A DNA stretch of 64,000 nucleotides from positions 486,654 to 550,653 of the forward strand of contig NW_003114461.1 in NCBI RefSeq assembly GCF_000003605.2, given 5' to 3'. The translations under genes and the position numbers were made by a program. The notes below the pieces were generated by a model that saw nothing but the letters and a program-made list of their open reading frames with translations, did no database searches and was not told the origin of the DNA. This DNA is from Saccoglossus kowalevskii (lineage: Eukaryota; Hemichordata; Enteropneusta; Harrimaniidae). Every line of letters starts with the position of its first letter. The stretch's first letter is position 1. This document shows positions 1 to 12,224 of the stretch, in pieces.

Positions 1-970
1 CATTTTTTTGGCGGCCATCATGAAATATGTCACTCGAAAACCATACTTTTTCCCAATATTTCATATTTGATTTTCATATTACTTTGTAACAATCCATGTT
101 TTTCAATTCTGTGTGAATTCTTGGTTAATGCACATGGATAAAAATAATTCAAGATGGCTGCCTAATTCAAAATTACCCTATAAAAGTATGCTAATATTGC
201 AACATTTAATCAGCATTGTTGACCATTTCATTTCAGGTCAGTAGTTCAGTAGGTTATTGTCTACCATATTAAAACCACTTGATTTCAACCATACTAAAAC
301 CACTTGCTATATCATGAAACTACTTACAAATTTTATTGCAATTCAGCCATTCTATTACAGTGTCGGCCATCTTGAAATAGGACATATAGAAATCATCTAC
401 TGTGCAGTTATTTCACATTTTTTTTGAATTATATCTTTGTATAGATCTTTTTCAAAACCATGCCAATTTCTGTGTTATCACTGATTTTTTTCATATAATT
501 CAAGATGGCTATCAAATTCAAAATGGCTGTACCTTTGATATTACTACATAATAAAATAGTATGTTACTATTGCATACAATAGTATAAGAAGTATATGGCT
601 GTGTAATAATATGATGTTGCTTGCCGCTCTAATATATATCTTCAATTGTTCAATTCTTAATTTACATGTCGTGTATCATTGTATTTACATTTTTGTTATT
701 TGTTCAATGTTTTATATTGTGTTTCATATTTGATTTCCATATTACTTTATAACAATCCATGTTTTTTCAATTCTGTGTGAATCCTTGGTTAGTGCACATG
801 GATAAAAATAATTCAAGATGGCTGCCTAATTCAAAATGGCCGTAAAAATCAATATGGCTTCCATATCCATGTTTGCAACATTTAATCAGTGAATCATCAT
901 TAACCATCATCATTTTATTGCAATTCAGCCATTTTGTTACAGTATCGGCCATCTTGAAATATGACTTATG
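1..970. repeat. Interspersed repeat block with a duplicated segment
   Basis: The stretch at 61-173 is repeated almost exactly at 725-838, and 330-400 is repeated at 911-975, so one segment of roughly 260-350 bp is present twice in direct orientation. Both copies and the DNA between them carry a short motif of the type AATTCAAGATGGCTGCC or AATTCAAAATGGC. No coding frame is credible here. It probably belongs to the flank of the element at about 1.0-3.2 kb. Confidence 0.7.
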
Positions 971-3163
971 AATATCATTTATTTACTACTGAGAGCAAGC
1001 AAAAGGTCATTCATTATTTGTATGGTCACCTGGTGACATTCTATGGCTCGGTTGTAGTGTTTACCATTCATAATCTGCATGACCGTGACAGTGCTGTACG
1101 TGTCTGCCTGAACCCATGCATCATCTAGTCCACTACTTTCAACTGTTTGACCAAGGCATCGCATTACTTACAAGACTGTATGAAACTGACCCGGCGACTC
1201 TGTCCATTTATTTGAATATTGAGTTGGATCCAGGTAGGCAAGTTTAATAACTCTTTTGTATAGATCCATACCATGGCAAACACACAGTGTTTTATGGGTA
1301 ACATTACTTCTGACAAGCTCATACAATTCGTGTAGCTGTAAGAGTGGGGTAGTCAAAGTCGACCATTCATAGGCTGGTGAATTAATAAGAGGTAATGCGT
1401 GTACCTGGTCAAGTGTTTTATGATCATCTGATATTGAATCTGCATTGATTACAGAGTTGTAAGCAGCCTACACAGGTATAAATTGTTTTGCTGGGGTAGC
1501 TTCCTGGATGGTTTCCTGCTCCATGATCTGGAGGCCAGTATCTCCACTGACATTTGACTGTGTTACTGCTGTAGTTGCTTTATTGGCATCTGGATGTTCC
1601 ATGTTCTGTGTTTCTGCACTGATACTTGACTGCGTTGGTAAAGAGGGCATGTCCAACTCATGTATACTAAATACGCCTTGGGAAGTTTTGCTGATGGATG
1701 CCTGCTCATTAGTATGTGTGTCTGTATGAAACATGACTGTGTTACAACTGTAGCTTCTTCAGTGGTGCATGGTTGTTCCATGATCAAAGTGTCTGTACTG
1801 ATACGTTGTCTAGTGATACACTGTTGTGACGCTTGTAGCTTTTCGAGATGTTGGACAATTTGAAATTTAGGATGATGAGGACTTGCCTTGGGTTTAGATG
1901 CCCCGACAATATTGCATGACAATAACTCTACACCAGTTAAGGGTACATTCTTCAACTTCATAGTGGGAGATTTCGTACCCAGCTGTAGTGGTTCAACTAT
2001 GAGTTCAACAGTTTCGCCTTGTTGAGTTCCTTTCTGAAATACAGTTGCTGCTCAATATTGTCGATAGCCGCATAAATAGTTCGGTCCTTACTCAAACCAG
2101 GAGGTACATAAACACCTTTGTTGTCATTCATGTTTGCCTGTACTTCGCCTGCAATCTGTGATACATTTCCTAATGTAAATTTGTATGAGGTTCAACCTCA
2201 GCATGTGCTAGAATATCAACCATGTTTTCACATCTCGTTGCATGGTGACAATGTAGGGACATTCATGTTGTTAGAGGGGTTTCAGTTATGTTGCGAAATC
2301 CAGCCATGGGTGACTTAGGTTTATATGTAATCTGTCTCTTTGGTTTGTATGCTTGTTTTATCTGTTGGGCTAGGGTGCTGCAATTGTCGTGAATCATATT
2401 AGCACTTAATACTGTCTGGGGTACAGTATGACCCTGTCTTATCCATCTCAGTGATATGTCAAGCTTAGACATCATTTGCATCATTTCTTGATGATAGTGA
2501 AACGCTAAATGTCAATGTCTAGACTTGTTCGATGGCCCTGCGCACAATTTGTGCACATTGAAATATTACTTGCACCACTTCAATGCCATTCTTGTGTCTT
2601 GTGCTGCTCTTGAATGAATCATTGTCGGCTTGGACTTATCTTCTGGACATGTGAATTCTACATTCTCAATGTTTCTTTTAATATTTTCTTTGAGCATGTC
2701 TCTTGTTATTGTTATGCTAGCTACACTGTGTTCCTTCCTGATTTCACTATAATCTGCCATGGCTTCAGTGATTAAGATATATAACTGAGTATAAAACTTC
2801 ATCCAGGCAGCTAAGAAAGACACTGTCTCTTCTGGCTTTCAAACACAGTATCTTTTCCACTGTCGTGCCCCAACATTGGTAGAACGGAATTGATGAAGAG
2901 AAGAAACACTTTTTTTCTATCAAACGTATGTATCCGTGACCGTGTATATCTCACTGTTGTACACTGCTTCTCCACTGCCTGCTTGCACGCTTGCTGCTGT
3001 TGGTCGTACTCTCCTCTCTTCCTTTTAAGTTGCGATGTATCCTTAGCAACAACACTGTTATCATGGCGCTGTCTTGCTCTTTCAAGTTGAAAGCTGTTAG
3101 TAATAGATGAATAGCAAGTGGCATGCATACAGCAGCTTTGTTCTTCAATGTTTCTAGAGTCAC
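970..3163 (-). pseudogene. Decayed DUF6589-like element-associated gene
   Basis: Read on the minus strand, protein-like segments follow each other from about 3163 down to 979 but lie in different frames and are split by stops. The C-terminal segments are the most telling: 1168-1356 and 979-1164 share a frame with a stop codon between them at 1165-1167, and include HYNRAIECHQ and GLDDAWVQADTYSTVTVMQI. From memory this wording fits the DUF6589 proteins that occur in many copies in corals, lancelets and molluscs; I could not search to confirm it. Middle segments (2811-3163, 2566-2823, 2263-2484) contain a basic Gln-rich stretch and a helical stretch. The segment at 1468-1961 is Ser/Thr/Gln-rich linker-like and open in two frames. 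Several breaks make it a pseudogene rather than a multi-exon gene, although some gaps could be introns. Confidence 0.55.
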
Positions 3164-3600
3164 ATCACCATATTCAGCTTTTTGGCGTAAGAATATGGTA
3201 TAGCTGCTTACTTTTAGATTGCTTCTTAAGGTCTCCTTTGTTGAGATCTGACATTTAAGACACAGTTCAAAGTTTGTCTCTATGCATCGTTTCTTTCTGT
3301 TGGTTCTTCCATGTCTTTAGGTCTTCAATAATTGAAATAGGAAAATAAGTATTATTTCTAACCACTACTATATATAGTATGTATTTCTAACTTGTTACAG
3401 TGAAAATTATCACAATATTCAGGAAAGTTTCACAGACAACAAACACAGATTTTATTTCTATGGCAGCTATTTTGAATTTGGCAGCCATTTTGAATTTTTA
3501 CTACCATATTTAGTTATATTTCAGTTTTAATTACCAGTTATATTTAGTTATATTTTAGTTATAATTACCAGGAGAAGCGTATAGATTGTTTGCAGGGCTA
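3164..3600. repeat. Flank of the DUF6589-like element with inverted motifs
   Basis: At 3460-3505 the motif GGCAGCCATTTTGAATTT and a relative occur twice; they are the reverse complement of the AAATTCAAAATGGCTGCC-type motifs left of the element at 150-850. At 3507-3575 a stretch containing AGTTATATTTAGTTATATTT is repeated imperfectly in tandem. Nothing else is recognised from 3164 to 3460. Confidence 0.5.
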
Positions 3601-4054
3601 CACTCTATCGTGGATGATAATGATCTTGTAGGCAATGACGCAATAAAGGTCAACATCAACTGTCGACAACAACTGGGGGAAAATATCAACCTGTGAACTT
3701 ACAACTATACAGCACTCGTGTTCCAGTAGTAGAATCAGTAACATCTGAGCACTCCTCGATTGATTATGTCGACAAGCCTTAATGAAGTTGATTTTGCCCA
3801 CGAGAACACAATAAGCGTAAGACGCAGTCACAAGACATACATGTCAATTATACTGAAATATATTACATGTCAACGAGTTTCCGAGATTAGATTACTCAGT
3901 TGTGAATATCTCGTTCATTTCATTTTGATGACAATGTCATATTATATCCCATATATCATCAGGACAGTTCCGTTTCATGAAGTAGTATGAACATTTTCGA
4001 CATCGCCTAATTATCAGAAACTTTGATATTTTGATTATTCAATTAAAGGAGATT
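3600..4054. other. Intergenic, nothing recognised
   Basis: AT-rich DNA with only short chance frames on both strands. I see no splice-flanked coding segment, RNA gene or repeat. Confidence 0.5.
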
Positions 4055-4510
4055 TAACATTCAGCCAGTTTGAATCAAATTTGAAAAATAAAATGACATG
4101 TATCAATGACCCATACTGTCTTATGTATGTACCAAGTTTGAACAAAATTCATTCATAAACGACCAAGATCCGGTTCCAGAATGTCAGAAATGCTTGATTT
4201 AGATGGGTTTTCAGTCATTCGGACATTTTGAATCAGATAGTCAAACAAATATATGACATGACCTATAATGAATATATAAGATTTGAACATTATCAGTCAA
4301 ATTATGGCAGTTGGCCATTTTAAATTGGATCTGAAAAATAAAATGTGGTTCATCAAAATCCCATAATGTTCAACGTATGTAACAAGTTTAAAAAAAATCC
4401 ATCCATAAATGCTTAATTTTGAATGCCATCATTCGGCCGTCTTGAAACAGATCGTCTAAGATACAGGCCGGGCGCACGGATGCACGGACATACGAACACA
4501 AATAAGTCAA
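4055..4510. repeat. Dispersed repeat, two tandem divergent copies
   Basis: Two related blocks (about 4070-4200 and 4310-4420) share the order: tract like GAAAAATAAAATG, then CCATA, then a block like ATGTACCAAGTTTGAACAAA, then CATCCATAAA. A third copy lies at 45085-45200. The block ends in a GC-richer tail at 4465-4500 (GGCCGGGCGCACGGATGCAC). It looks like a non-autonomous element of moderate age. Confidence 0.6.
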
Positions 4511-6444
4511 AACATAAGACCCCGTTTTCAGACTGATTCCGAACGTGGATTAAAAAAGAAACACTCCTTACCACATCCATGCGAATTACCATAAAATGTT
4601 GCGAATGATTGTAGGTAGATAGTCATGCCTCTGAAAACATCACATACTGTCAAAAACATTTTTGAAATTTATCCCAATAAAACTTATAACATGAAAATTA
4701 TTAATGTGTGAAAGAACAATTTACCTGCCAACACAAAAAAGTTCTTGTAAATATTAAATTTGGTCTGTAATATGCGTATGAACAGAACTGTGATCCATAC
4801 ACAAGCATTAGCACATAGCTTATCAAAATTTGGGAATATAAATCAGCAAATTTGTCGGTATAAATATTTATTTTTTCTAAGTTCATTTATAAAATGCAGC
4901 TAGACCCACAGAAAGAGAAATGAATTTGTCTATGGTGATGAAACAATGAATCATTAAAGTACCTTCTGTTAATAGATTCTCTTGAATGTGATAGTAAAAA
5001 AAATTGAAAACTTCTTAGCAAATCTTGAGGCTCGTGAAACCTCCCGCCGAGCATAGAAATAAAAATATAGTATACGTAGAAATAAAAATATAGTATACGA
5101 GCTGTTACTGCGTGCAAGGAATAATAAGTCGGTCGACTAACAATCAGGAAAGCGCCATCACGCGCCAGAGATGACAAATGTAAACGTATAAATTTATCAC
5201 CCGATCTGCTGACAGATTATCCCCGTATTACTTTGTTGCAGGATCGTCCGTCTTTCTGGCTGCCGCCTCATCGATGTCTACTGTGATTCGGCACTCAAGA
5301 GAGGGAAGCGGGGAAACCGTTATCAGTGTATCCCGTTTCATTAGTTGGAAGTCTCCGGATGTCAATTTAACTACGCTCAGAGTATGACGCACATTCGGCA
5401 AGATATACATGTAGTTATATATCTTAGCCGTGGGGTGTTGCACAAATTGGACATTCAATGCTAACTTTAGGCGCTGGGTTTTCGGATTGCAACTTTGTAG
5501 GCATATGCGTTAGGGATCGACCATTTGAAATTATAGGAGTGGCTGTAAGATTTGGTTTCCATTCAGCTGTGGTTTCCATCATTCTTCTTTCATAGTCAGG
5601 ATTCTGAAGACATAGATCAGATTAGCAATGTATGCTTGAATGCCCATAATGATTATTAATATATTCATGATATGATGAAGGTTTTTACGAAACAGACGCA
5701 TAATTTACTTCACGCACGTGCATATGTTGATTAGCGCACAGTCGACTGCAAACAACAAGTAGAAGAACGTGTACATTGAACGTCATTCTAGGATGGTAAT
5801 GCAATAATGTGAACCGATTTATGAGCAGTTACACGTGGCATTAATTGAAAATCACAAAACAGCTTATCAGTTTCAGTACGCCTTTAGTGTTATTATAAAG
5901 CGTATTTTGTTATTTCTACTCGTTGAAGATTAAACTTTTAATTGAAAATGAAAAAATAATGACGTTGATTGTGGCATTGTTTTTGTATTTTATCGATTGA
6001 TTTGTCCAGCATATTTTTAAGGTGTGTGATAAGTAAAACGTGAATATTAGGAATCAGATTGGTCGTTCATCAGTAACCGAATATAAAACCATGACACTTT
6101 TTATACTGGTTTTTAACAACGACATCTTTTGTCAACTGATTTTGAGAGAATCAATTTGGAGTTATATTTGGATTGTTCTCCTCCTCATCAGGTGCTCCTT
6201 CTTTTTTCGCATTACAAAAATTTGAATAAATAAATAACCACATGAAAGTAATTTGGTTGTCCGGTTTGAATCTTTGATCATTTTTGTTCGCAGCATGTAA
6301 GTTGTATTCGGGATGAGACAAATGCATCGCATAGCGATATTAATTGGTTATTCGTTGAATATAAAAAAATATATATATTTAGTTGTATTATACTTCTCTC
6401 CTGAAAGAACGAGCTAGCGTGTTATTCCGCTAATTACCCAATTT
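4511..6444. other. Intergenic, no supported gene
   Basis: A minus-strand open frame at 5228-5458 (76 codons) has a fairly natural composition and includes KIYNYMYILPNVRHTL, but lacks convincing splice sites or a homologue I recognise. It could be an isolated exon and I do not call it. A perfect 23-bp tandem duplication lies at 5054-5099. The rest is AT-rich and shows nothing. Confidence 0.4.
5054..5099. repeat. Perfect 23-bp tandem duplication
   Basis: Two identical 23-bp units, each beginning TAGAAATAAAAATATAG and ending TATACG, sit head to tail. This is probably replication slippage. Confidence 0.85.
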
Positions 6445-7035
6445 AAAGAATGTTGAAGGTTATTTATTTTTCTTATATTCGAAACAGGCTTGAATATTGT
6501 AACGTTATATGGAATGGTATCCATCAAACTGATGTAAAACGCATTGAAAGAGTTCAGCGTATTTTTTTGTAAATTTCTAGTTAGACAAGTTGGCAGGGAC
6601 GTGAACACATATTATGAAATTATGTGCAATACTCTAAATATAGCCACGTCAGCAGCACGCAGAGATTATTTTGATATGGTTTTTATGTGTCAGTGTGTCT
6701 TAGGATTGTACAGTCGTTGTAAATTATCTTCTTTTTTCAGTTTACATACTCCACGTAGTTTTAGGAAAATGTCTCTTTTTATTGTACCAATTGGACGCAT
6801 TGAAGTCACTAAGAATGGGTTTTTAAGTCGTTTGCCTAGGATGTTTTAATAACAACATAAACTGCGAAATTTTTAATCGGGGACTGTCTACTTTAAAACA
6901 GAAGCTTAAGTCTATTATTTTCTAATTGTAATTTTGTTTACTGTTGTATTGTATTTAACAAATGTGTCTACTAATACACCACTATTATTTGCCTTATATG
7001 GCTGTCGTGGTTGTATTAAATAAATAAATATATAA
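6445..7035 (+). mobile_element. 3' end of a non-LTR retrotransposon, decayed
   Basis: Plus-strand frames from about 6460 match the C-terminal part of a LINE reverse transcriptase protein: RLEYCNVIWNGIHQ, then KRIERVQR, then AARRDYFDMVF and a final stop near 6849. The pattern RxxLEYCxxIWN...RIExVQR is typical of the jockey, CR1 and I groups. A frame break separates the first part (ending about 6560) from the open frame at 6544-6849. The DNA after the stop ends in AAATAAATAAATA at about 7018-7030, a usual LINE 3' tail. The catalytic part is absent, so this is a 5'-truncated dead copy. Confidence 0.75.
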
Positions 7036-8580
7036 ACTGATAAATTCATTATTTGTGGTGATTTCAGTGCTTGTATTGCAAACTTACCTGGCTGGTCATC
7101 TAAACGTAATATTAATTGTGTTTTTTTTTGTTTTTTTTGATAATTGACGACGTCAGTAATGAGTTGCATTTGCCAATTCGGACGAGAAGACTTGCAATAC
7201 GCATAAAGGCTGCTTTGAAATTACTGGGTATGTAAACACCGTTGTTTTTCCTATTGTTAATGCTCGTCTTTTGATAATCGGAATCGTGGGGGGGGGGGGT
7301 ATTTCACTCGCATAAAAAACATAGAGATAGTGCAATTAAGTATATACTAATACAATGTGAACATATTGGGAATGTGGGTATTCCTGCAGTGATAGACCCA
7401 AATCAGATCATCTATCAATCACCTTTAATTTCTAATAAATTCAACCAATTAACTAAATATTAAAATCAAACAAATCAAATATAAATAGAGTGATCGGTAT
7501 AAAGATAATGTATGTTTCTGCTAGAAAGATAATAATGCTTATTTATTTCGTTTGTCTTCGTTTAATGAAATATCTGTTGTTTAAATTATTAGTTCCGATT
7601 CTGGTAAAGCCAGAGGTGGAAAACAACTTATTATTGCATTGTAATAAAATATCTGGTCTGTGCTGGAATCCAACAACTATAAAAATATATCGCATAACTA
7701 CCTAGAGAAATGCTTAACAAATAATGACATACTACTCTCACTGTTGTTAAACATTATATCTATATGCTTGCCCAGAATTTTAGATATCATTCAAAGTTCG
7801 AAAAAGAAATTTCAGATGATTAGGATTTCTTCATCTGTTCTAGTGTTCTTAGTCAGAGGCAATAACACAGCGAGATAGACTAACATCATGACGAAGTTCG
7901 CCGACTTTGGCTATTACAAGCATTATATAACCAGTGATCCGCAGCCATCAGTTTCTTGAGCGCGTACATACCAGGGTGATTTTGTACTTGAATGTCACGT
8001 GGTTGATAGATTGAACGATTACAGCTACTACTGCGTGAAATGTACAATAGGGAGACCGTCCCACTATGTATCATTTCATAAACCTCACAAATAGATTTGA
8101 AACGACAAATTGAAAAAAATATTAGCCAGAAAGTGGCGCCCTGGCAAACATCTTGACACCTGTAAGACATATGAGACAACGGTTAAATATCGGACAGTTA
8201 CACTCTAATGATCTTTTTTTTTCTTGCCATGCATGATTGGGTGTTGGACCAAACCCCGAGTTTTGAAAGAAGAAACGTTTCTTTTTTGTTGGCGTGTTGA
8301 TGAGCGGTCAGTGCCCGAGGTCAGTGTATCAAAATATTATAGTATGTGTTCATTATTTTATTTTTGTAATTCAGACATGTGTATGTATGTATAAAACGTG
8401 ACCTCTGCCAGCCTTCAAACTGTTTTCGACGCTACAGCCTAATGTTTGATTTTGCATAACAAAATCGCATTCACGGTGTTTTAAATAGTCATGGTTGTGA
8501 GCCCATCTTTATACAAATGGTAACTGGTACCGAGTGTACAAAAACTCGCACAAAGGAAATGTCTCGCACATTACAATCAG
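7036..8580. other. Intergenic, nothing recognised
   Basis: AT-rich sequence with poly-T and poly-G runs (a run of ten G at about 7288). Open frames here are short and mostly start at non-ATG codons. No repeat shared with the rest of the window was seen. Confidence 0.45.
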
Positions 8581-8685
8581 AGCATAACTAACGCTGGCGC
8601 AGTTCTGCCAGGTCATAGCACATCTCGGTGATAGAACAAGTACTACCGACGGCTAGATATTGGTTAAAAGACGATATCAAACACG
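8581..8685 (+). promoter_or_regulatory. Putative promoter and untranslated exon 1 of gene A
   Basis: A consensus donor (ACACG then GTGAGTAAAG) marks the end of an untranslated exon at 8685, and the matching acceptor TATTGCAG ends at 8898. Upstream, GCATAACTA at about 8582 resembles the GCATAAATA box of genes B and C, and GCACATCTCGGTGAT at 8628 resembles a motif in their promoters. The exon start is not fixed by the sequence. Confidence 0.45.
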
Positions 8686-8907
8686 GTGAGTAAAGAAATG
8701 TTTACGGGATCAGCTGTATTAATAATTCGTATGACGCATGCGCAGATTATGGTATTCATGTTCCCTTGTCGGTGACGTTTATTGTCAGTACTGCGAACTG
8801 TATGAATGTATTTATTTGACTGTTGGAAGTATGGGCATTATATACACATCCATTGGGACAAGTCAGGAGTTATAACTATTTGTGTATTTATATTGCAGAG
8901 ATCAGCC

Positions 8908-9219
8908 ATGAGAATCTCTTTGATAATACTAATATGCCTTGTAGTAGCAGTTACTTTGGTGTCTTGTCGTCCTTCCGGAAATCGACGATCCGGGCGTCGA
9001 CCAGGCGGTCGAGCAGGTGGACGGTCGGGAGGCCGACATCGACCACACGACCGACTACCACTTGGTGATGGAAACGGCAGTCCACACCGCCACCCCCACC
9101 ACCACGGACGAGATGACCCTCATCGTCCAGAGCACAGGCATCCACCAAGGGAGGGCGGATACAATGCACAAATAAATTCAGAAAGACCACGATTTGATGG
9201 AAGAGGATCACGGCAGTGA
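8908..9219 (+). CDS. Gene A: secreted Gly/Arg/His-rich cationic protein
   Basis: The 103-residue product starts at the ATG nine bases after a splice acceptor (TATTGCAG, ending 8898). A longer frame runs through from 8806 but lies in the intron, so I start at 8908. Residues 1-20 form a signal peptide (MRISLIILICLVVAVTLVSC) that clearly matches those of genes B and C. The mature chain is strongly basic: a Gly/Arg segment (RRPGGRAGGRSGGRHRP) is followed by a His/Pro segment (HRHPHHHGRDD), with no heptad array. It is the most divergent of the three paralogues, about a third of the length of B. Function is unknown; high His and Arg could bind metal or acidic polymers, which is inference. An AATAAA lies 224 bp downstream. 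Confidence 0.8.
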   Translation: MRISLIILICLVVAVTLVSCRPSGNRRSGRRPGGRAGGRSGGRHRPHDRLPLGDGNGSPHRHPHHHGRDDPHRPEHRHPPREGGYNAQINSERPRFDGRGSRQ

Positions 9220-9442
9220 GATAATTCGTAACAATGTATTCAAATCACTGTTTGTGATATATATGCGAGATATATATCTCTGAAAAATATGATGTGCATT
9301 TTATAGGTAGAGACGACACAGCCTTAATAATGTATTAATAGTATCGACATACCATCGACAGATTCAACAATATCTTTTTTTGTATGCTCAGGTTACTAGT
9401 ACAATTATTTGTTTGTGATTTTCGTGTATGCAACATATTCAG

Positions 9443-9448
9443 AATAAA
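9443..9448 (+). terminator. Polyadenylation signal of gene A
   Basis: AATAAA is the first canonical signal after the gene A stop codon, at a usual 3' UTR distance. Confidence 0.5.
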
Positions 9449-10504
9449 GTTGAATCAGTTGTGTTCACTGTTCGCTTAGTTGTTTGTTTCAAATATAATC
9501 TAGGCAAACTATCTTACCCGAAACAACATGAACACGAATATCGGGAGGAATATTGCACCTCTTCTGAACAGCTCCATCTACGTCTAAATAAGATACCCCG
9601 TGACAGACGTTCATGCACTTTACAAAACCATCGAATCCTGTCACGTGGTCTATGAAAATATGTATGTTAGGCAAAAAAATAAGACTTTGCTTCTCGTCCC
9701 CGGAAAATGCGAAATAGATGTGGTGACCCAATTTTTCTTCGACACAATATTAGTTCAACTTTTAACACATTTTACTAATGCTCTCGAGTACACATTAAAC
9801 GCTGACCTGGAGCAACAAACCATCCTCTAAAACAGAAAACAACATATTTCTACCATTCTACCATTGGTGGCGCACTTTGCCGGTACGCAGAATTGCAAAA
9901 AGAAAAAAAAATGCGTAAGCGCAGTTTTCGAGAAGCAAAACCTACTTTTTGACCTAATACATACGGGTTACATATGCAGAAATGTACTTTTGCTATATTC
10001 TGTCTCAGTATTTTCAGGCACTTTGAATGTATTACCATTAAGAGCTTTACTAGTATGTGTATTTATATCAGTGTAATAAAGGAGTGTAATAATTGTATAT
10101 GCAGTAACTTTATACTACTTAATACAAATCCCGGTAATCTGATTGGTCCATGCAATGACTACTAGTATCTCAAAATAAGCCAATAGTAAGTGTTGTGGCT
10201 GTTTCACAAAATGTTGCTTATCAGTGGATTATTATTATTATTAAAAATGTATTTGAACCTTCATTGTAGTTCCTGGTATATCACTTTAAACTTATGGTGT
10301 AAAGTTGCGTTCTGGCTCGGAATATATAAAACAATACTCATCTCGTTTAATATAAATTATATGGTAGGGTCACTCATATTAATTTAAAAATATAGTAATC
10401 TACCCCAGTCTGTGTACGCTGGCAACTTATAGAAACTTGGATCCTTCATAAGCCAATACCGAACTCGATCTTAGTTCATTGTGGAAATTAATAGTAATCA
10501 TAGT
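9449..10504. other. Intergenic, nothing recognised
   Basis: Only short frames occur. A phrase near 10138 (TCTGATTGGTCCATGCAA) recurs in similar form at 42868, so a small dispersed repeat may be present. Confidence 0.4.
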
Positions 10505-11420
10505 ATTTTCTAGGCTTTTTTTCATTGATTTTAGTTGTGCTTTTAATACGAAAGAATGTTAAATCTAGGGTTGACATGAAGTATTTGCGATTGTGTCTTG
10601 TACTTTCTTGCACAGCGACCCCTAGTTGTGAAAATCGGCACAAAGTTTTCAAGCTCGATGACTTTGAACACAGGGGAGTCCCAGGGCTGTGTATTGAACC
10701 CCTTCCCCTATTTTTTGATGACGTCATATTGCATATCTCGCAGTGGAAAACATTTAATTGTGAAATTCGCGGATGACACGACCGTCGCTAGGCTAATTCG
10801 AGGCGCAGATGGACGCGACTACCGCCGCCTGATCGACGAGCTGGTTGGGTGCTGTGCTGAGAACAACCTCCAGCTGAATGTAGCCAAAACGAAGGAGATG
10901 GTCGTCAATTTCCGTTTGAAAAAGACGCCTATCTCTTCATTGGTCATTGACGGCTCGGAGTTGGAGCGCGTAGACTGCTTCAAGTTTCTCGGCATACATA
11001 TCCAGCGACTTGACTTGGTCGGCGCATCTCGGGCACTGTGTCATGAAGGCCCAGCGTCGGATTTTCTTCCTTCGTAGATTGAAAAGTTTAATTCGAAGAC
11101 TGCTCTGCTGCTTAAATGTTACCGCTCCGTAATCGAGAGTATCTTGATGCTCTCCGTCACGGTGTGGTTTGGTAACATCAGTTACGAAGACCAGAGGCTC
11201 ATGGACGGTGTAGTGGCGGGCGCGTCGCGTATTATTGGGATCCAACTTTCCCCTCTATGCGATGTGTACTAGAAACGCCCGGACAAACGAGCCGAACGAA
11301 TCATCGCATGATTTGTTCGAACTTCTACCGTCCGGCAGGCGCTATCGAACTCTGGCATCCACATCGTCTCGGTCAGCTAAAAGGTTCTAGCCCATAGCCG
11401 TCCGACGCATGACGTCACAT
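10505..11420 (+). mobile_element. Non-LTR retrotransposon RT fragment, frameshifted
   Basis: Reverse-transcriptase landmarks occur in order on the plus strand. FIDFSCAFNT is at about 10522, a degenerate SQGCVLNP box at about 10678, and the catalytic FADD box (VKFADDTTVARL) at about 10758. They are followed by NNLQLNVAKTKEMVVNF and CFKFLGIHI, and further downstream by IESILMLSVTVWFGN and LFELLPSGRRYRTL. This order and wording fit the CR1/L2 part of the LINEs. Frame changes near 10590 and 11050 and several stops show it is dead, and the 5' part of the element (endonuclease, start of RT) is missing. The end near 11420 is approximate. Confidence 0.85.
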
Positions 11421-12224
11421 TTATGTAAGGCCCTTCAGTCGTCATTTAGCCAATGAATGTATTTTAGTGCGTAAGGCCAATCCAATTTCTATGTATATTT
11501 TTAATATATATTTTTTTGCACATGCGTTAACCGAAGTAAAACAGTCTTCATGTCTGATCGAACGCATTAGAGTAAGATCACTGATCCACTGTCATTGATC
11601 ACTTTTATGAAGAGTAACTTCCCACATTGTCATTCGGCGGCCCAAATGCATGAATGCAAATGAAATGCATTTATCTAAAATTTTGACCTTTGACCTTGTT
11701 CAATATTTCACACTTGTGTTCACATTAATATTAATAGTATTGAAAAAAAAAACAATCATCAACAGTCAATTGATAATTTTCCGTTTAAAATTATAGACGT
11801 TATTTCTCATTCGCAAAGTGATTGCTTTCTGTACACATGGTACACTAGTATGAATGAAGTCACGAGATTTGACAGTAAACATACGAAGCTGCAATGTTCT
11901 TTTCAGCACCAATCCCGTATCGTGTTAGACACGTTTGATTGTCCTCTATTTATTTTTATTTAACTTCTGAATCTGCAAGAAATATTTTCTCTCTTGGATG
12001 TGGACAACAAACAGTTACCTTGCTTGACTTGCTAGTTTTTAGAATTATGGTAATATTTATTACAGAAAAAACAAACTAAAAGCATATTTTGAATTGCATC
12101 ACACTATTGGTAGCTGTCCTGTTTTACGTAGTTACTCAGCCTGGCCTGTTTTGCAATGATCAAAGACAGCAATTTACGACACATGACGACCTTCCAAATC
12201 TGTGTATGCCTTCCAAACGTTATG
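11421..12224. other. Intergenic with decayed copy of a local duplication
   Basis: The stretch at about 11880-12065 (CTGAATCTGCAAGAAATATT and following bases) resembles 25070-25200 and part of 19130-19220. It seems to be a worn copy of a unit that recurs across 11.9-25.2 kb. A frame at 12089-12298 begins with a hydrophobic stretch but starts at TTG and runs into the promoter relic, so I do not call it a gene. Confidence 0.4.
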
